From the NCBI GenBank assembly GCA_949318235.1, contig OX439135.1, positions 28,466,587-28,530,586 on the forward strand: a stretch of DNA of 64,000 nucleotides, given 5' to 3'. Numbering within the stretch: the stretch's first letter is position 1; each line of letters starts with the position of its first letter. The position numbers and the translations under genes are program-made. This document shows, piece after piece, positions 23,609 through 36,883 of the stretch. Source of the DNA: Ecdyonurus torrentis (taxonomy: Eukaryota; Arthropoda; Insecta; Ephemeroptera; Heptageniidae). Below the pieces are notes generated by a model. That model saw only the letters and a list, made by a program, of their open reading frames with translations. It searched no databases and was not told the DNA's origin.

Positions 23609-25820
23609 ATGAAACAAAGATTCTATTTTAAGAACCAAATGTTATTGAATGATAAAAATCATACTTTTTACACGATTAAAACTAGTTTTGATGATTTCTC
23701 AGAAACTAAGAATGCTACAGACATCAAATTCAACTCAAAACATAGCTTTTTCAATTCTCTACAAAAAAGATGTCTTGAACTTTTTTGCTCCGACGCATAC
23801 TTTTTGGGTTATTGACAATTTTAGTTTTCACTCATCATGTAGCCAAACCAAGTCATGAAACAAAGTTTCTATTTCAAGAACCAAATGTTATTGAATGATA
23901 AAAATCATATTTTTACACGATTAAAACTAGTTTTGATGATTTCTCAAAAACTAAGAATGCTACAGACTTATATTTTACTCAAAACATAGCTTTTTCAATT
24001 CTCTACAAAAAAGATGTCTTAAACTTTTTTGCTCCGACGCATACTTTTTGGGTTATTGACAATTTTAGTTTTCACTCATCATGTAGCCAAACCGAGTCAT
24101 GAAACAAAGTTTCTATTTCAAGAACCAAATGTTATTGAATGATAAAAATCATACTTTTTACACGATTAAAACTAGTTTTGATGATTTCTCAGAAACTAAG
24201 AATGCTACAGACATCAAATTCGACTCAAAACATAGCTTTTTCAATTCTCTACAAAAAAGATGTCTTGAACTTTTTTGCTCCGACGCATACTTTTTGGGTT
24301 ATTGACAATTTTAGTTTTCACTCATCATGTAGCCAAACCAAGTCATGAAACAAAGTTTTTATTTCAAGAACCAAATGTTATTGAATGATAAAAATCATAC
24401 TTTTTACACGATTAAAACTAGTTTTGATGATTTCTCAAAAACTAAGAATGCTACAGACTTACTATTTAACTCAAAACATAGCTTTTTCAATTCTCTACAA
24501 AAAAGATGTCTTAAACTTTTTTGCTCCGACGCATACTTTTTGGGTTATTGACAATTTTAGTTTTCACTCATCATGTAGCCAAACCGAGTCATGAAACAAA
24601 GTTTCTATTTCAAGAACCAAATGTTATTGAATGATAAAAATCATACTTTTTACACGATTAAAACTAGTTTTGATGATTTCTCAGAAACTAAGAATGCTAC
24701 AGACATCAAATTCGACTCAAAACATAGCTTTTTCAATTCTCTACAAAAAAGATGTCTTAAACTTTTTTGCTCCGACGCATACTTTTTGGGTTATTGACAA
24801 TTTTAGTTTTCACTCATCATGTAGCCAAACCGAGTCATGAAACAAAGTTTCTATTTCAAGAACCAAATGTTATTGAATGATAAAAATCATACTTTTTACA
24901 CGATTAAAACTAGTTTTGATGATTTCTCAGAAACTAAGAATGCTACAGACATCAAATTCAACTCAAAACATAGCTTTTTCAATTCTCTACAAAAAAGATG
25001 TCTTGAACTTTTTTGCTCCGACGCATACTTTTTGGGTTATTGACAATTTTAGTTTTCACTCATCATGTAGCCAAACCAAGTCATGAAACAAAGTTTCTAT
25101 TTCAAGAACCAAATGTTATTGAATGATAAAAATCATACTTTTTACACGACTAAAACTAGTTGTGATGATTTCTCAAAAACTAAGAATGCTACAGACTTAC
25201 TATTTTACTCAAAACATAGCTTTTTCAATTCTCTACAAAAAAGATGTCTTCAACTTTTTTGCTCCGACGCATACTTTTTGGGTTATTGACAATTATAGTT
25301 TTCACTCATCATGTAGCCAAACCAAGTCATGAAACAAAGATTCTATTTCAAGAACCAAATGTTATTGAATGATAAAAATCATACTTTTTACACGAATAAA
25401 ACTAGTTTTGATGATTTCTCAGAAACTAAGAATGCTACAGACATTAAATTCGATTCAAAACATAGCTTTTTCAATTCTCTACAAAAAAGATGTCTTGAAC
25501 TTTTTTGCTCCGACGCATACTTTTTGGGTTATTGACAATTTTAGTTTTCACTCATCATGTAGCCAAACCAAGTCATGAAACAAAGTTTCTATTTCAAGAA
25601 CCAAATGTTATTGAATGATAAAAATCATACTTTTAACACGACTAAAACTAGTTGTGATGATTTCTCAAAAACTAAGAATGCTACAGACTTACTATTTTAC
25701 TCAAAACATAGCTTTTTCAATTCTCTACAAAAAAGATGTCTTCAACTTTTTTGCTCCGACGCATACTTTTTGGGTTATTGACAATTATAGTTTTCACTCA
25801 TCATGTAGCCAAACCAAGTC
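23609..25820 (+). repeat. 9-monomer HOR subfamily, copy 1
   Basis: Order is Q-F-K-L2-K2-P-H-E-H2, 2,212 bp. L2 and K2 carry A169 (CTTAAAC) and adjoin, with K2 in the slot usually filled by M. H2 (25575) has TTTTAACACG. The array repeats this combination at 26313 and, less H2, at 28525, and nowhere else. Confidence 0.88.
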
Positions 25821-26312
25821 ATGAAACAAAGATTCTATTTTAAGAACCAAATGTTATTGAATGATAAAAATCATACTTTTTACACGATTAAAACTAGTTT
25901 TGATGATTTCTCAGAAACTAAGAATGCTACAGACATCAAATTCAACTCAAAACATAGCTTTTTCAATTCTCTACAAAAAAGATGTCTTGAACTTTTTTGC
26001 TCCGACGCATACTTTTTGGGTTATTGACAATTTTAGTTTTCACTCATCATGTAGCCAAACCAAGTCATGAAACAAAGTTTCTATTTCAAGAACCAAATGT
26101 TATTGAATGATAAAAATCATACTTTTTACACGACTAAAACTAGTTGTGATGATTTCTCAAAAACTAAGAATGCTACAGACTTACTATTTTACTCAAAACA
26201 TAGCTTTTTCAATTCTCTACAAAAAAGATGTCTTCAACTTTTTTGCTCCGACGCATACTTTTTGGGTTATTGACAATTATAGTTTTCACTCATCATGTAG
26301 CCAAACCAAGTC
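25821..26312 (+). repeat. Q-H dimer between two 9-mer copies
   Basis: This 492-bp pair separates the first two copies of the 9-mer, so F-to-F spacing is 2,704 bp here against 2,212 bp at the next step. It is most simply an extra dimer produced by unequal exchange between Q units. Confidence 0.85.
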
Positions 26313-29300
26313 ATGAAACAAAGATTCTATTTTAAGAACCAAATGTTATTGAATGATAAAAATCATACTTTTTACACGATTAAAACTAGTTTTGATGATT
26401 TCTCAGAAACTAAGAATGCTACAGACATCAAATTCAACTCAAAACATAGCTTTTTCAATTCTCTACAAAAAAGATGTCTTGAACTTTTTTGCTCCGACGC
26501 ATACTTTTTGGGTTATTGACAATTTTAGTTTTCACTCATCATGTAGCCAAACCAAGTCATGAAACAAAGTTTCTATTTCAAGAACCAAATGTTATTGAAT
26601 GATAAAAATCATATTTTTACACGATTAAAACTAGTTTTGATGATTTCTCAAAAACTAAGAATGCTACAGACTTATATTTTACTCAAAACATAGCTTTTTC
26701 AATTCTCTACAAAAAAGATGTCTTAAACTTTTTTGCTCCGACGCATACTTTTTGGGTTATTGACAATTTTAGTTTTCACTCATCATGTAGCCAAACCGAG
26801 TCATGAAACAAAGTTTCTATTTCAAGAACCAAATGTTATTGAATGATAAAAATCATACTTTTTACACGATTAAAACTAGTTTTGATGATTTCTCAGAAAC
26901 TAAGAATGCTACAGACATCAAATTCGACTCAAAACATAGCTTTTTCAATTCTCTACAAAAAAGATGTCTTGAACTTTTTTGCTCCGACGCATACTTTTTG
27001 GGTTATTGACAATTTTAGTTTTCACTCATCATGTAGCCAAACCAAGTCATGAAACAAAGTTTTTATTTCAAGAACCAAATGTTATTGAATGATAAAAATC
27101 ATACTTTTTACACGATTAAAACTAGTTTTGATGATTTCTCAAAAACTAAGAATGCTACAGACTTACTATTTAACTCAAAACATAGCTTTTTCAATTCTCT
27201 ACAAAAAAGATGTCTTAAACTTTTTTGCTCCGACGCATACTTTTTGGGTTATTGACAATTTTAGTTTTCACTCATCATGTAGCCAAACCGAGTCATGAAA
27301 CAAAGTTTCTATTTCAAGAACCAAATGTTATTGAATGATAAAAATCATACTTTTTACACGATTAAAACTAGTTTTGATGATTTCTCAGAAACTAAGAATG
27401 CTACAGACATCAAATTCGACTCAAAACATAGCTTTTTCAATTCTCTACAAAAAAGATGTCTTAAACTTTTTTGCTCCGACGCATACTTTTTGGGTTATTG
27501 ACAATTTTAGTTTTCACTCATCATGTAGCCAAACCGAGTCATGAAACAAAGTTTCTATTTCAAGAACCAAATGTTATTGAATGATAAAAATCATACTTTT
27601 TACACGATTAAAACTAGTTTTGATGATTTCTCAGAAACTAAGAATGCTACAGACATCAAATTCAACTCAAAACATAGCTTTTTCAATTCTCTACAAAAAA
27701 GATGTCTTGAACTTTTTTGCTCCGACGCATACTTTTTGGGTTATTGACAATTTTAGTTTTCACTCATCATGTAGCCAAACCAAGTCATGAAACAAAGTTT
27801 CTATTTCAAGAACCAAATGTTATTGAATGATAAAAATCATACTTTTTACACGACTAAAACTAGTTGTGATGATTTCTCAAAAACTAAGAATGCTACAGAC
27901 TTACTATTTTACTCAAAACATAGCTTTTTCAATTCTCTACAAAAAAGATGTCTTCAACTTTTTTGCTCCGACGCATACTTTTTGGGTTATTGACAATTAT
28001 AGTTTTCACTCATCATGTAGCCAAACCAAGTCATGAAACAAAGATTCTATTTCAAGAACCAAATGTTATTGAATGATAAAAATCATACTTTTTACACGAA
28101 TAAAACTAGTTTTGATGATTTCTCAGAAACTAAGAATGCTACAGACATTAAATTCGATTCAAAACATAGCTTTTTCAATTCTCTACAAAAAAGATGTCTT
28201 GAACTTTTTTGCTCCGACGCATACTTTTTGGGTTATTGACAATTTTAGTTTTCACTCATCATGTAGCCAAACCAAGTCATGAAACAAAGTTTCTATTTCA
28301 AGAACCAAATGTTATTGAATGATAAAAATCATACTTTTAACACGACTAAAACTAGTTGTGATGATTTCTCAAAAACTAAGAATGCTACAGACTTACTATT
28401 TTACTCAAAACATAGCTTTTTCAATTCTCTACAAAAAAGATGTCTTCAACTTTTTTGCTCCGACGCATACTTTTTGGGTTATTGACAATTATAGTTTTCA
28501 CTCATCATGTAGCCAAACCAAGTCATGAAACAAAGATTCTATTTTAAGAACCAAATGTTATTGAATGATAAAAATCATACTTTTTACACGATTAAAACTA
28601 GTTTTGATGATTTCTCAGAAACTAAGAATGCTACAGACATCAAATTCAACTCAAAACATAGCTTTTTCAATTCTCTACAAAAAAGATGTCTTGAACTTTT
28701 TTGCTCCGACGCATACTTTTTGGGTTATTGACAATTTTAGTTTTCACTCATCATGTAGCCAAACCAAGTCATGAAACAAAGTTTCTATTTCAAGAACCAA
28801 ATGTTATTGAATGATAAAAATCATATTTTTACACGATTAAAACTAGTTTTGATGATTTCTCAAAAACTAAGAATGCTACAGACTTATATTTTACTCAAAA
28901 CATAGCTTTTTCAATTCTCTACAAAAAAGATGTCTTAAACTTTTTTGCTCCGACGCATACTTTTTGGGTTATTGACAATTTTAGTTTTCACTCATCATGT
29001 AGCCAAACCGAGTCATGAAACAAAGTTTCTATTTCAAGAACCAAATGTTATTGAATGATAAAAATCATACTTTTTACACGATTAAAACTAGTTTTGATGA
29101 TTTCTCAGAAACTAAGAATGCTACAGACATCAAATTCGACTCAAAACATAGCTTTTTCAATTCTCTACAAAAAAGATGTCTTGAACTTTTTTGCTCCGAC
29201 GCATACTTTTTGGGTTATTGACAATTTTAGTTTTCACTCATCATGTAGCCAAACCAAGTCATGAAACAAAGTTTTTATTTCAAGAACCAAATGTTATTGA

Positions 29301-30244
29301 ATGATAAAAATCATACTTTTTACACGATTAAAACTAGTTTTGATGATTTCTCAAAAACTAAGAATGCTACAGACTTACTATTTAACTCAAAACATAGCTT
29401 TTTCAATTCTCTACAAAAAAGATGTCTTAAACTTTTTTGCTCCGACGCATACTTTTTGGGTTATTGACAATTTTAGTTTTCACTCATCATGTAGCCAAAC
29501 CGAGTCATGAAACAAAGTTTCTATTTCAAGAACCAAATGTTATTGAATGATAAAAATCATACTTTTTACACGATTAAAACTAGTTTTGATGATTTCTCAG
29601 AAACTAAGAATGCTACAGACATCAAATTCGACTCAAAACATAGCTTTTTCAATTCTCTACAAAAAAGATGTCTTAAACTTTTTTGCTCCGACGCATACTT
29701 TTTGGGTTATTGACAATTTTAGTTTTCACTCATCATGTAGCCAAACCGAGTCATGAAACAAAGTTTCTATTTCAAGAACCAAATGTTATTGAATGATAAA
29801 AATCATACTTTTTACACGATTAAAACTAGTTTTGATGATTTCTCAGAAACTAAGAATGCTACAGACATCAAATTCAACTCAAAACATAGCTTTTTCAATT
29901 CTCTACAAAAAAGATGTCTTGAACTTTTTTGCTCCGACGCATACTTTTTGGGTTATTGACAATTTTAGTTTTCACTCATCATGTAGCCAAACCAAGTCAT
30001 GAAACAAAGTTTCTATTTCAAGAACCAAATGTTATTGAATGATAAAAATCATACTTTTTACACGACTAAAACTAGTTGTGATGATTTCTCAAAAACTAAG
30101 AATGCTACAGACTTACTATTTTACTCAAAACATAGCTTTTTCAATTCTCTACAAAAAAGATGTCTTCAACTTTTTTGCTCCGACGCATACTTTTTGGGTT
30201 ATTGACAATTATAGTTTTCACTCATCATGTAGCCAAACCAAGTC
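26313..30244 (+). repeat. 9-monomer HOR subfamily, copies 2 and 3
   Basis: The copy at 26313-28524 is a full Q-F-K-L2-K2-P-H-E-H2. The copy at 28525-30244 is Q-F-K-L2-K2-P-H and then passes into ordinary E-A units. K2-P junctions at 27541 and 29753 join two I-box monomers, the rare arrangement also seen at 24837. Confidence 0.88.
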
Positions 30245-31474
30245 ATGAAACAAAGATTCTATTTCAAGAACCAAATGTTATTGAATGATAAAAATCATAC
30301 TTTTTACACGAATAAAACTAGTTTTGATGATTTCTCAGAAACTAAGAATGCTACAGACATTAAATTCGATTCAAAACATAGCTTTTTCAATTCTCTACAA
30401 AAAAGATGTCTTGAACTTTTTTGCTCCGACGCATACTTTTTGGGTTATTGACAATTTTAGTTTTCACTCATCATGTAGCCAAACCAAGTCATGAAACAAA
30501 GTTTTTATTTCAAGAACCAAATGTTATTGAATGATAAAAATCATACTTTTTACACGATTAAAACTAGTTTTGATGATTTCTCAAAAACTAAGAATGCTAC
30601 AGACTTACTATTGAAGTCAAAACATAGCTTTTTCAATTCTCTACAAAAAAGATGTCTTGAACTTTTTTGCTCCGACGCATTTTTTTTGGGTTATTGACAA
30701 TTTTAGTTTTCACTCATCATGTAGCCAAACCAAGTCATGAAACAAAGATTCTATTTCAAGAACCAAATGTTATTGAATGATAAAAATCATACTTTTTACA
30801 CGAATAAAACTAGTTTTGATGATTTCTCAGAAACTAAGAATGCTACAGACATTAAATTCGATTCAAAACATAGCTTTTTCAATTCTCTACAAAAAAGATG
30901 TCTTGAACTTTTTTGCTCCGACGCATACTTTTTGGGTTATTGACAATTTTAGTTTTCACTCATCATGTAGCCAAACCAAGTCATGAAACAAAGTTTTTAT
31001 TTCAAGAACCAAATGTTATTGAATGATAAAAATCATACTTTTTACACGATTAAAACTAGTTTTGATGATTTCTCAAAAACTAAGAATGCTACAGACTTAC
31101 TATTGAAGTCAAAACATAGCTTTTTCAATTCTCTACAAAAAAGATGTCTTGAACTTTTTTGCTCCGACGCATTTTTTTTGGGTTATTGACAATTTTAGTT
31201 TTCACTCATCATGTAGCCAAACCAAGTCATGAAACAAAGTTTCTATTTCAAGAACCAAATGTTATTGAATGATAAAAATCATACTTTTTACACGACTAAA
31301 ACTAGTTGTGATGATTTCTCAAAAACTAAGAATGCTACAGACTTACTATTTTACTCAAAACATAGCTTTTTCAATTCTCTACAAAAAAGATGTCTTCAAC
31401 TTTTTTGCTCCGACGCATACTTTTTGGGTTATTGACAATTATAGTTTTCACTCATCATGTAGCCAAACCAAGTC
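30245..31474 (+). repeat. 5-monomer fragment E-A-E-A-H
   Basis: These 1,230 bp have two E-A dimers followed directly by H, lacking the ten-odd monomers that normally separate them. A deletion within the HOR, with an A unit joined to H, explains it. The A at 30983 keeps its own right end (TTTTTTTT, CCAAGTC). Confidence 0.86.
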
Positions 31475-34400
31475 ATGAAACAAAGATTCTATTTCAAGAA
31501 CCAAATGTTATTGAATGATAAAAATCATACTTTTTACACGAATAAAACTAGTTTTGATGATTTCTCAGAAACTAAGAATGCTACAGACATTAAATTCGAT
31601 TCAAAACATAGCTTTTTCAATTCTCTACAAAAAAGATGTCTTGAACTTTTTTGCTCCGACGCATACTTTTTGGGTTATTGACAATTTTAGTTTTCACTCA
31701 TCATGTAGCCAAACCAAGTCATGAAACAAAGTTTTTATTTCAAGAACCAAATGTTATTGAATGATAAAAATCATACTTTTTACACGATTAAAACTAGTTT
31801 TGATGATTTCTCAAAAACTAAGAATGCTACAGACTTACTATTGAAGTCAAAACATAGCTTTTTCAATTCTCTACAAAAAAGATGTCTTGAACTTTTTTGC
31901 TCCGACGCATTTTTTTTGGGTTATTGACAATTTTAGTTTTCACTCATCATGTAGCCAAACCAAGTCATGAAACAAAGATTCTATTTCAAGAACCAAATGT
32001 TATTGAATGATAAAAATCATACTTTTTACACGAATAAAACTAGTTTTGATGATTTCTCAGAAACTAAGAATGCTACAGACATTGAATTCGATTCAAAACA
32101 TAGCTTTTTCAATTCTCTACAAAAAAGATGTCTTGAACTTTTTTGCTCCGACGCATACTTTTTGGGTTATTGACAATTTTAGTTTTCACTCATCATGTAG
32201 CCAAACCAAGTCATGAAACAAAGTTTTTATTTCAAGAACCAAATGTTATTGAATGATAAAAATCATACTTTTTACACGATTAAAACTAGTTTTGATGATT
32301 TCTCAAAAACTAAGAATGCTACAGACTTACTATTGAAGTCAAAACATAGCTTTTTCAATTCTCTACAAAAAAGATGTCTTGAACTTTTTTGCTCCGACGC
32401 ATTTTTTTTGGGTTATTGACAATTTTAGTTTTCACTCATCATGTAGCCAAACCAAGTCATGAAACAAAGATTCTATTTCAAGAACCAAATGTTATTGAAT
32501 GATAAAAATCATACTTTTTACACGAATAAAACTAGTTTTGATGATTTCTCAGAAACTAAGAATGCTACAGACATTAAATTCGATTCAAAACATAGCTTTT
32601 TCAATTCTCTACAAAAAAGATGTCTTGAACTTTTTTGCTCCGACGCATACTTTTTGGGTTATTGACAATTTTAGTTTTCACTCATCATGTAGCCAAACCA
32701 AGTCATGAAACAAAGTTTTTATTTCAAGAACCAAATGTTATTGAATGATAAAAATCATACTTTTTACACGATTAAAACTAGTTTTGATGATTTCTCAAAA
32801 ACTAAGAATGCTACAGACTTACTATTGAAGTTAAAACATAGCTTTTTCAATTCTCTACAAAAAAGATGTCTTGAACTTTTTTGCTCCGACGCATTTTTTT
32901 TGGGTTATTGACAATTTTAGTTTTCACTCATCATGTAGCCAAACCAAGTCATGAAACAAAGTTTTTATTTCAAGAACCAAATGTTATTGAATGATAAAAA
33001 TCATACTTTTTACACGATTAAAACTAGTTTTGATGATTTCTCAAAAACTAAGAATGCTACAGACTTACTATTGGAGTCAAAACATAGCTTTTTCAATTCT
33101 CTACAAAAAAGATGTCTTGAACTTTTTTGCTCCGACGCATACTTTTTGGGTTATTGACAATTATAGTTTTCACTCATCATGTAGCCAAACCAAATCATGA
33201 AACAAAGTTTCTATTTTAAGAACCAAATGTTATTGAATGATAAAAATCATACTTTTTACACGATTAAAACTAGTTTTGATGATTTCTCAGAAACTAAGAA
33301 TGCTACAGACATCAAATTCAACTCAAAACATAGCTTTTTCAATTCTCTACAAAAAAGATGTCTTGAACTTTTTTGCTCCGACGCATACTTTTTGGGTTAT
33401 TGACAATTTTAGTTTTCACTCATCATGTAGCCAAACCAAGTCATGAAACAAAGTTTCTATTTCAAGAACCAAATGTTATTGAATGATAAAAATCATATTT
33501 TTACACGATTAAAACTAGTTTTGATGATTTCTCAAAAACTAAGAATGCTACAGACTTATATTTTACTCAAAACATAGCTTTTTCAATTCTCTACAAAAAA
33601 GATGTCTTAAACTTTTTTGCTCCGACGCATACTTTTTGGGTTATTGACAATTTTAGTTTTCACTCATCATGTAGCCAAACCGAGTCATGAAACAAAGTTT
33701 CTATTTCAAGAACCAAATGTTATTGAATGATAAAAATCATACTTTTTACACGATTAAAACTAGTTTTGATGATTTCTCAGAAACTAAGAATGCTACAGAC
33801 ATCAAATTCGACTCAAAACATAGCTTTTTCAATTCTCTACAAAAAAGATGTCTTGAACTTTTTTGCTCCGACGCATACTTTTTGGGTTATTGACAATTTT
33901 AGTTTTCACTCATCATGTAGCCAAACCAAGTCATGAAACAAAGTTTTTATTTCAAGAACCAAATGTTATTGAATGATAAAAATCATACTTTTTACACGAT
34001 TAAAACTAGTTTTGATGATTTCTCAAAAACTAAGAATGCTACAGACTTACTATTTAACTCAAAACATAGCTTTTTCAATTCTCTACAAAAAAGATGTCTT
34101 GAACTTTTTTGCTCCGACGCATACTTTTTGGGTTATTGACAATTTTAGTTTTCACTCATCATGTAGCCAAACCGAGTCATGAAACAAAGTTTCTATTTCA
34201 AGAACCAAATGTTATTGAATGATAAAAATCATACTTTTTACACGATTAAAACTAGTTTTGATGATTTCTCAAAAACTAAGAATGCTACAGACTTATATTT
34301 TACTCAAAACATAGCTTTTTCAATTCTCTACAAAAAAGATGTCTTAAACTTTTTTGCTCCGACGCATACTTTTTGGGTTATTGACAATTTTAGTTTTCAC

Positions 34401-34915
34401 TCATCATGTAGCCAAACCGAGTCATGAAACAAAGTTTCTATTTCAAGAACCAAATGTTATTGAATGATAAAAATCATACTTTTTACACGATTAAAACTAG
34501 TTTTGATGATTTCTCAGAAACTAAGAATGCTACAGACATCAAATTCAACTCAAAACATAGCTTTTTCAATTCTCTACAAAAAAGATGTCTTGAACTTTTT
34601 TGCTCCGACGCATACTTTTTGGGTTATTGACAATTTTAGTTTTCACTCATCATGTAGCCAAACCAAGTCATGAAACAAAGTTTCTATCTCAAGAACCAAA
34701 TGTTATTGAATGATAAAAATCATACTTTTTACACGACTAAAACTAGTTGTGATGATTTCTCAAAAACTAAGAATGCTACAGACTTACTATTTTACTCAAA
34801 ACATAGCTTTTTCAATTCTCTACAAAAAAGATGTCTTCAACTTTTTTGCTCCGACGCATACTTTTTGGGTTATTGACAATTATAGTTTTCACTCATCATG
34901 TAGCCAAACCAAGTC
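31475..34915 (+). repeat. 14-monomer HOR variant with three E-A-type dimers
   Basis: Order is E-A-E-A-E-A2-B-C-F-K-L-M-P-H, 3,441 bp, the longest single E-to-H unit without internal repetition other than E-A. The E at 31967 has ATTGAATTCGAT, creating an EcoRI site that I saw in no other copy. The H at 34670 has a private TATCTCAAG change. Confidence 0.88.
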
Positions 34916-36883
34916 ATGAAACAAAGATTCTATTTCAAGAACCAAATGTTATTGAATGATAAAAATCATACTTTTTACACGAATAAAACTAGTTTTGATG
35001 ATTTCTCAGAAACTAAGAATGCTACAGACATTAAATTCGATTCAAAACATAGCTTTTTCAATTCTCTACAAAAAAGATGTCTTGAACTTTTTTGCTCCGA
35101 CGCATACTTTTTGGGTTATTGACAATTTTAGTTTTCACTCATCATGTAGCCAAACCAAGTCATGAAACAAAGTTTTTATTTCAAGAACCAAATGTTATTG
35201 AATGATAAAAATCATACTTTTTACACGATTAAAACTAGTTTTGATGATTTCTCAAAAACTAAGAATGCTACAGACTTACTATTGAAGTCAAAACATAGCT
35301 TTTTCAATTCTCTACAAAAAAGATGTCTTGAACTTTTTTGCTCCGACGCATTTTTTTTGGGTTATTGACAATTTTAGTTTTCACTCATCATGTAGCCAAA
35401 CCAAGTCATGAAACAAAGATTCTATTTCAAGAACCAAATGTTATTGAATGATAAAAATCATACTTTTTACACGAATAAAACTAGTTTTGATGATTTCTCA
35501 GAAACTAAGAATGCTACAGACATTAAATTCGATTCAAAACATAGCTTTTTCAATTCTCTACAAAAAAGATGTCTTGAACTTTTTTGCTCCGACGCATACT
35601 TTTTGGGTTATTGACAATTTTAGTTTTCACTCATCATGTAGCCAAACCAAGTCATGAAACAAAGTTTTTATTTCAAGAACCAAATGTTATTGAATGATAA
35701 AAATCATACTTTTTACACGATTAAAACTAGTTTTGATGATTTCTCAAAAACTAAGAATGCTACAGACTTACTATTGAAGTTAAAACATAGCTTTTTCAAT
35801 TCTCTACAAAAAAGATGTCTTGAACTTTTTTGCTCCGACGCATTTTTTTTGGGTTATTGACAATTTTAGTTTTCACTCATCATGTAGCCAAACCAAGTCA
35901 TGAAACAAAGTTTTTATTTCAAGAACCAAATGTTATTGAATGATAAAAATCATACTTTTTACACGATTAAAACTAGTTTTGATGATTTCTCAAAAACTAA
36001 GAATGCTACAGACTTACTATTGAAGTTAAAACATAGCTTTTTCAATTCTCTACAAAAAAGATGTCTTGAACTTTTTTGCTCCGACGCATACTTTTTGGGT
36101 TATTGACAATTATAGTTTTCACTCATCATGTAGCCAAACCAAATCATGAAACAAAGTTTCTATTTTAAGAACCAAATGTTATTGAATGATAAAAATCATA
36201 CTTTTTACACGATTAAAACTAGTTTTGATGATTTCTCAGAAACTAAGAATGCTACAGACATCAAATTCAACTCAAAACATAGCTTTTTCAATTCTCTACA
36301 AAAAAGATGTCTTGAACTTTTTTGCTCCGACGCATACTTTTTGGGTTATTGACAATTTTAGTTTTCACTCATCATGTAGCCAAACCAAGTCATGAAACAA
36401 AGTTTCTATTTCAAGAACCAAATGTTATTGAATGATAAAAATCATACTTTTTACACGATTAAAACTAGTTTTGATGATTTCTCAAAAACTAAGAATGCTA
36501 CAGACTTACTATTTAACTCAAAACATAGCTTTTTCAATTCTCTACAAAAAAGATGTCTTGAACTTTTTTGCTCCGACGCATACTTTTTGGGTTATTGACA
36601 ATTTTAGTTTTCACTCATCATGTAGCCAAACCAAGTCATGAAACAAAGTTTCTATTTCAAGAACCAAATGTTATTGAATGATAAAAATCATACTTTTTAC
36701 ACGATTAAAACTAGTTTTGATGATTTCTCAAAAACTAAGAATGCTACAGACTTACTATTTAACTCAAAACATAGCTTTTTCAATTCTCTACAAAAAAGAT
36801 GTCTTGAACTTTTTTGCTCCGACGCATACTTTTTGGGTTATTGACAATTTTAGTTTTCACTCATCATGTAGCCAAACCGAGTC
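34916..36883 (+). repeat. 8-monomer HOR variant with A2/B chimera and L-L duplication
   Basis: Order is E-A-E-A2-(A2/B)-C-L-L. The unit at 35900 has the A2 box TTACTATTGAAG with T128 but a B right end (GCATACTTTTT, A213, CCAAATC), so the switch lies between 128 and about 191. Two L units then stand in tandem at 36392 and 36638. Confidence 0.87.
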
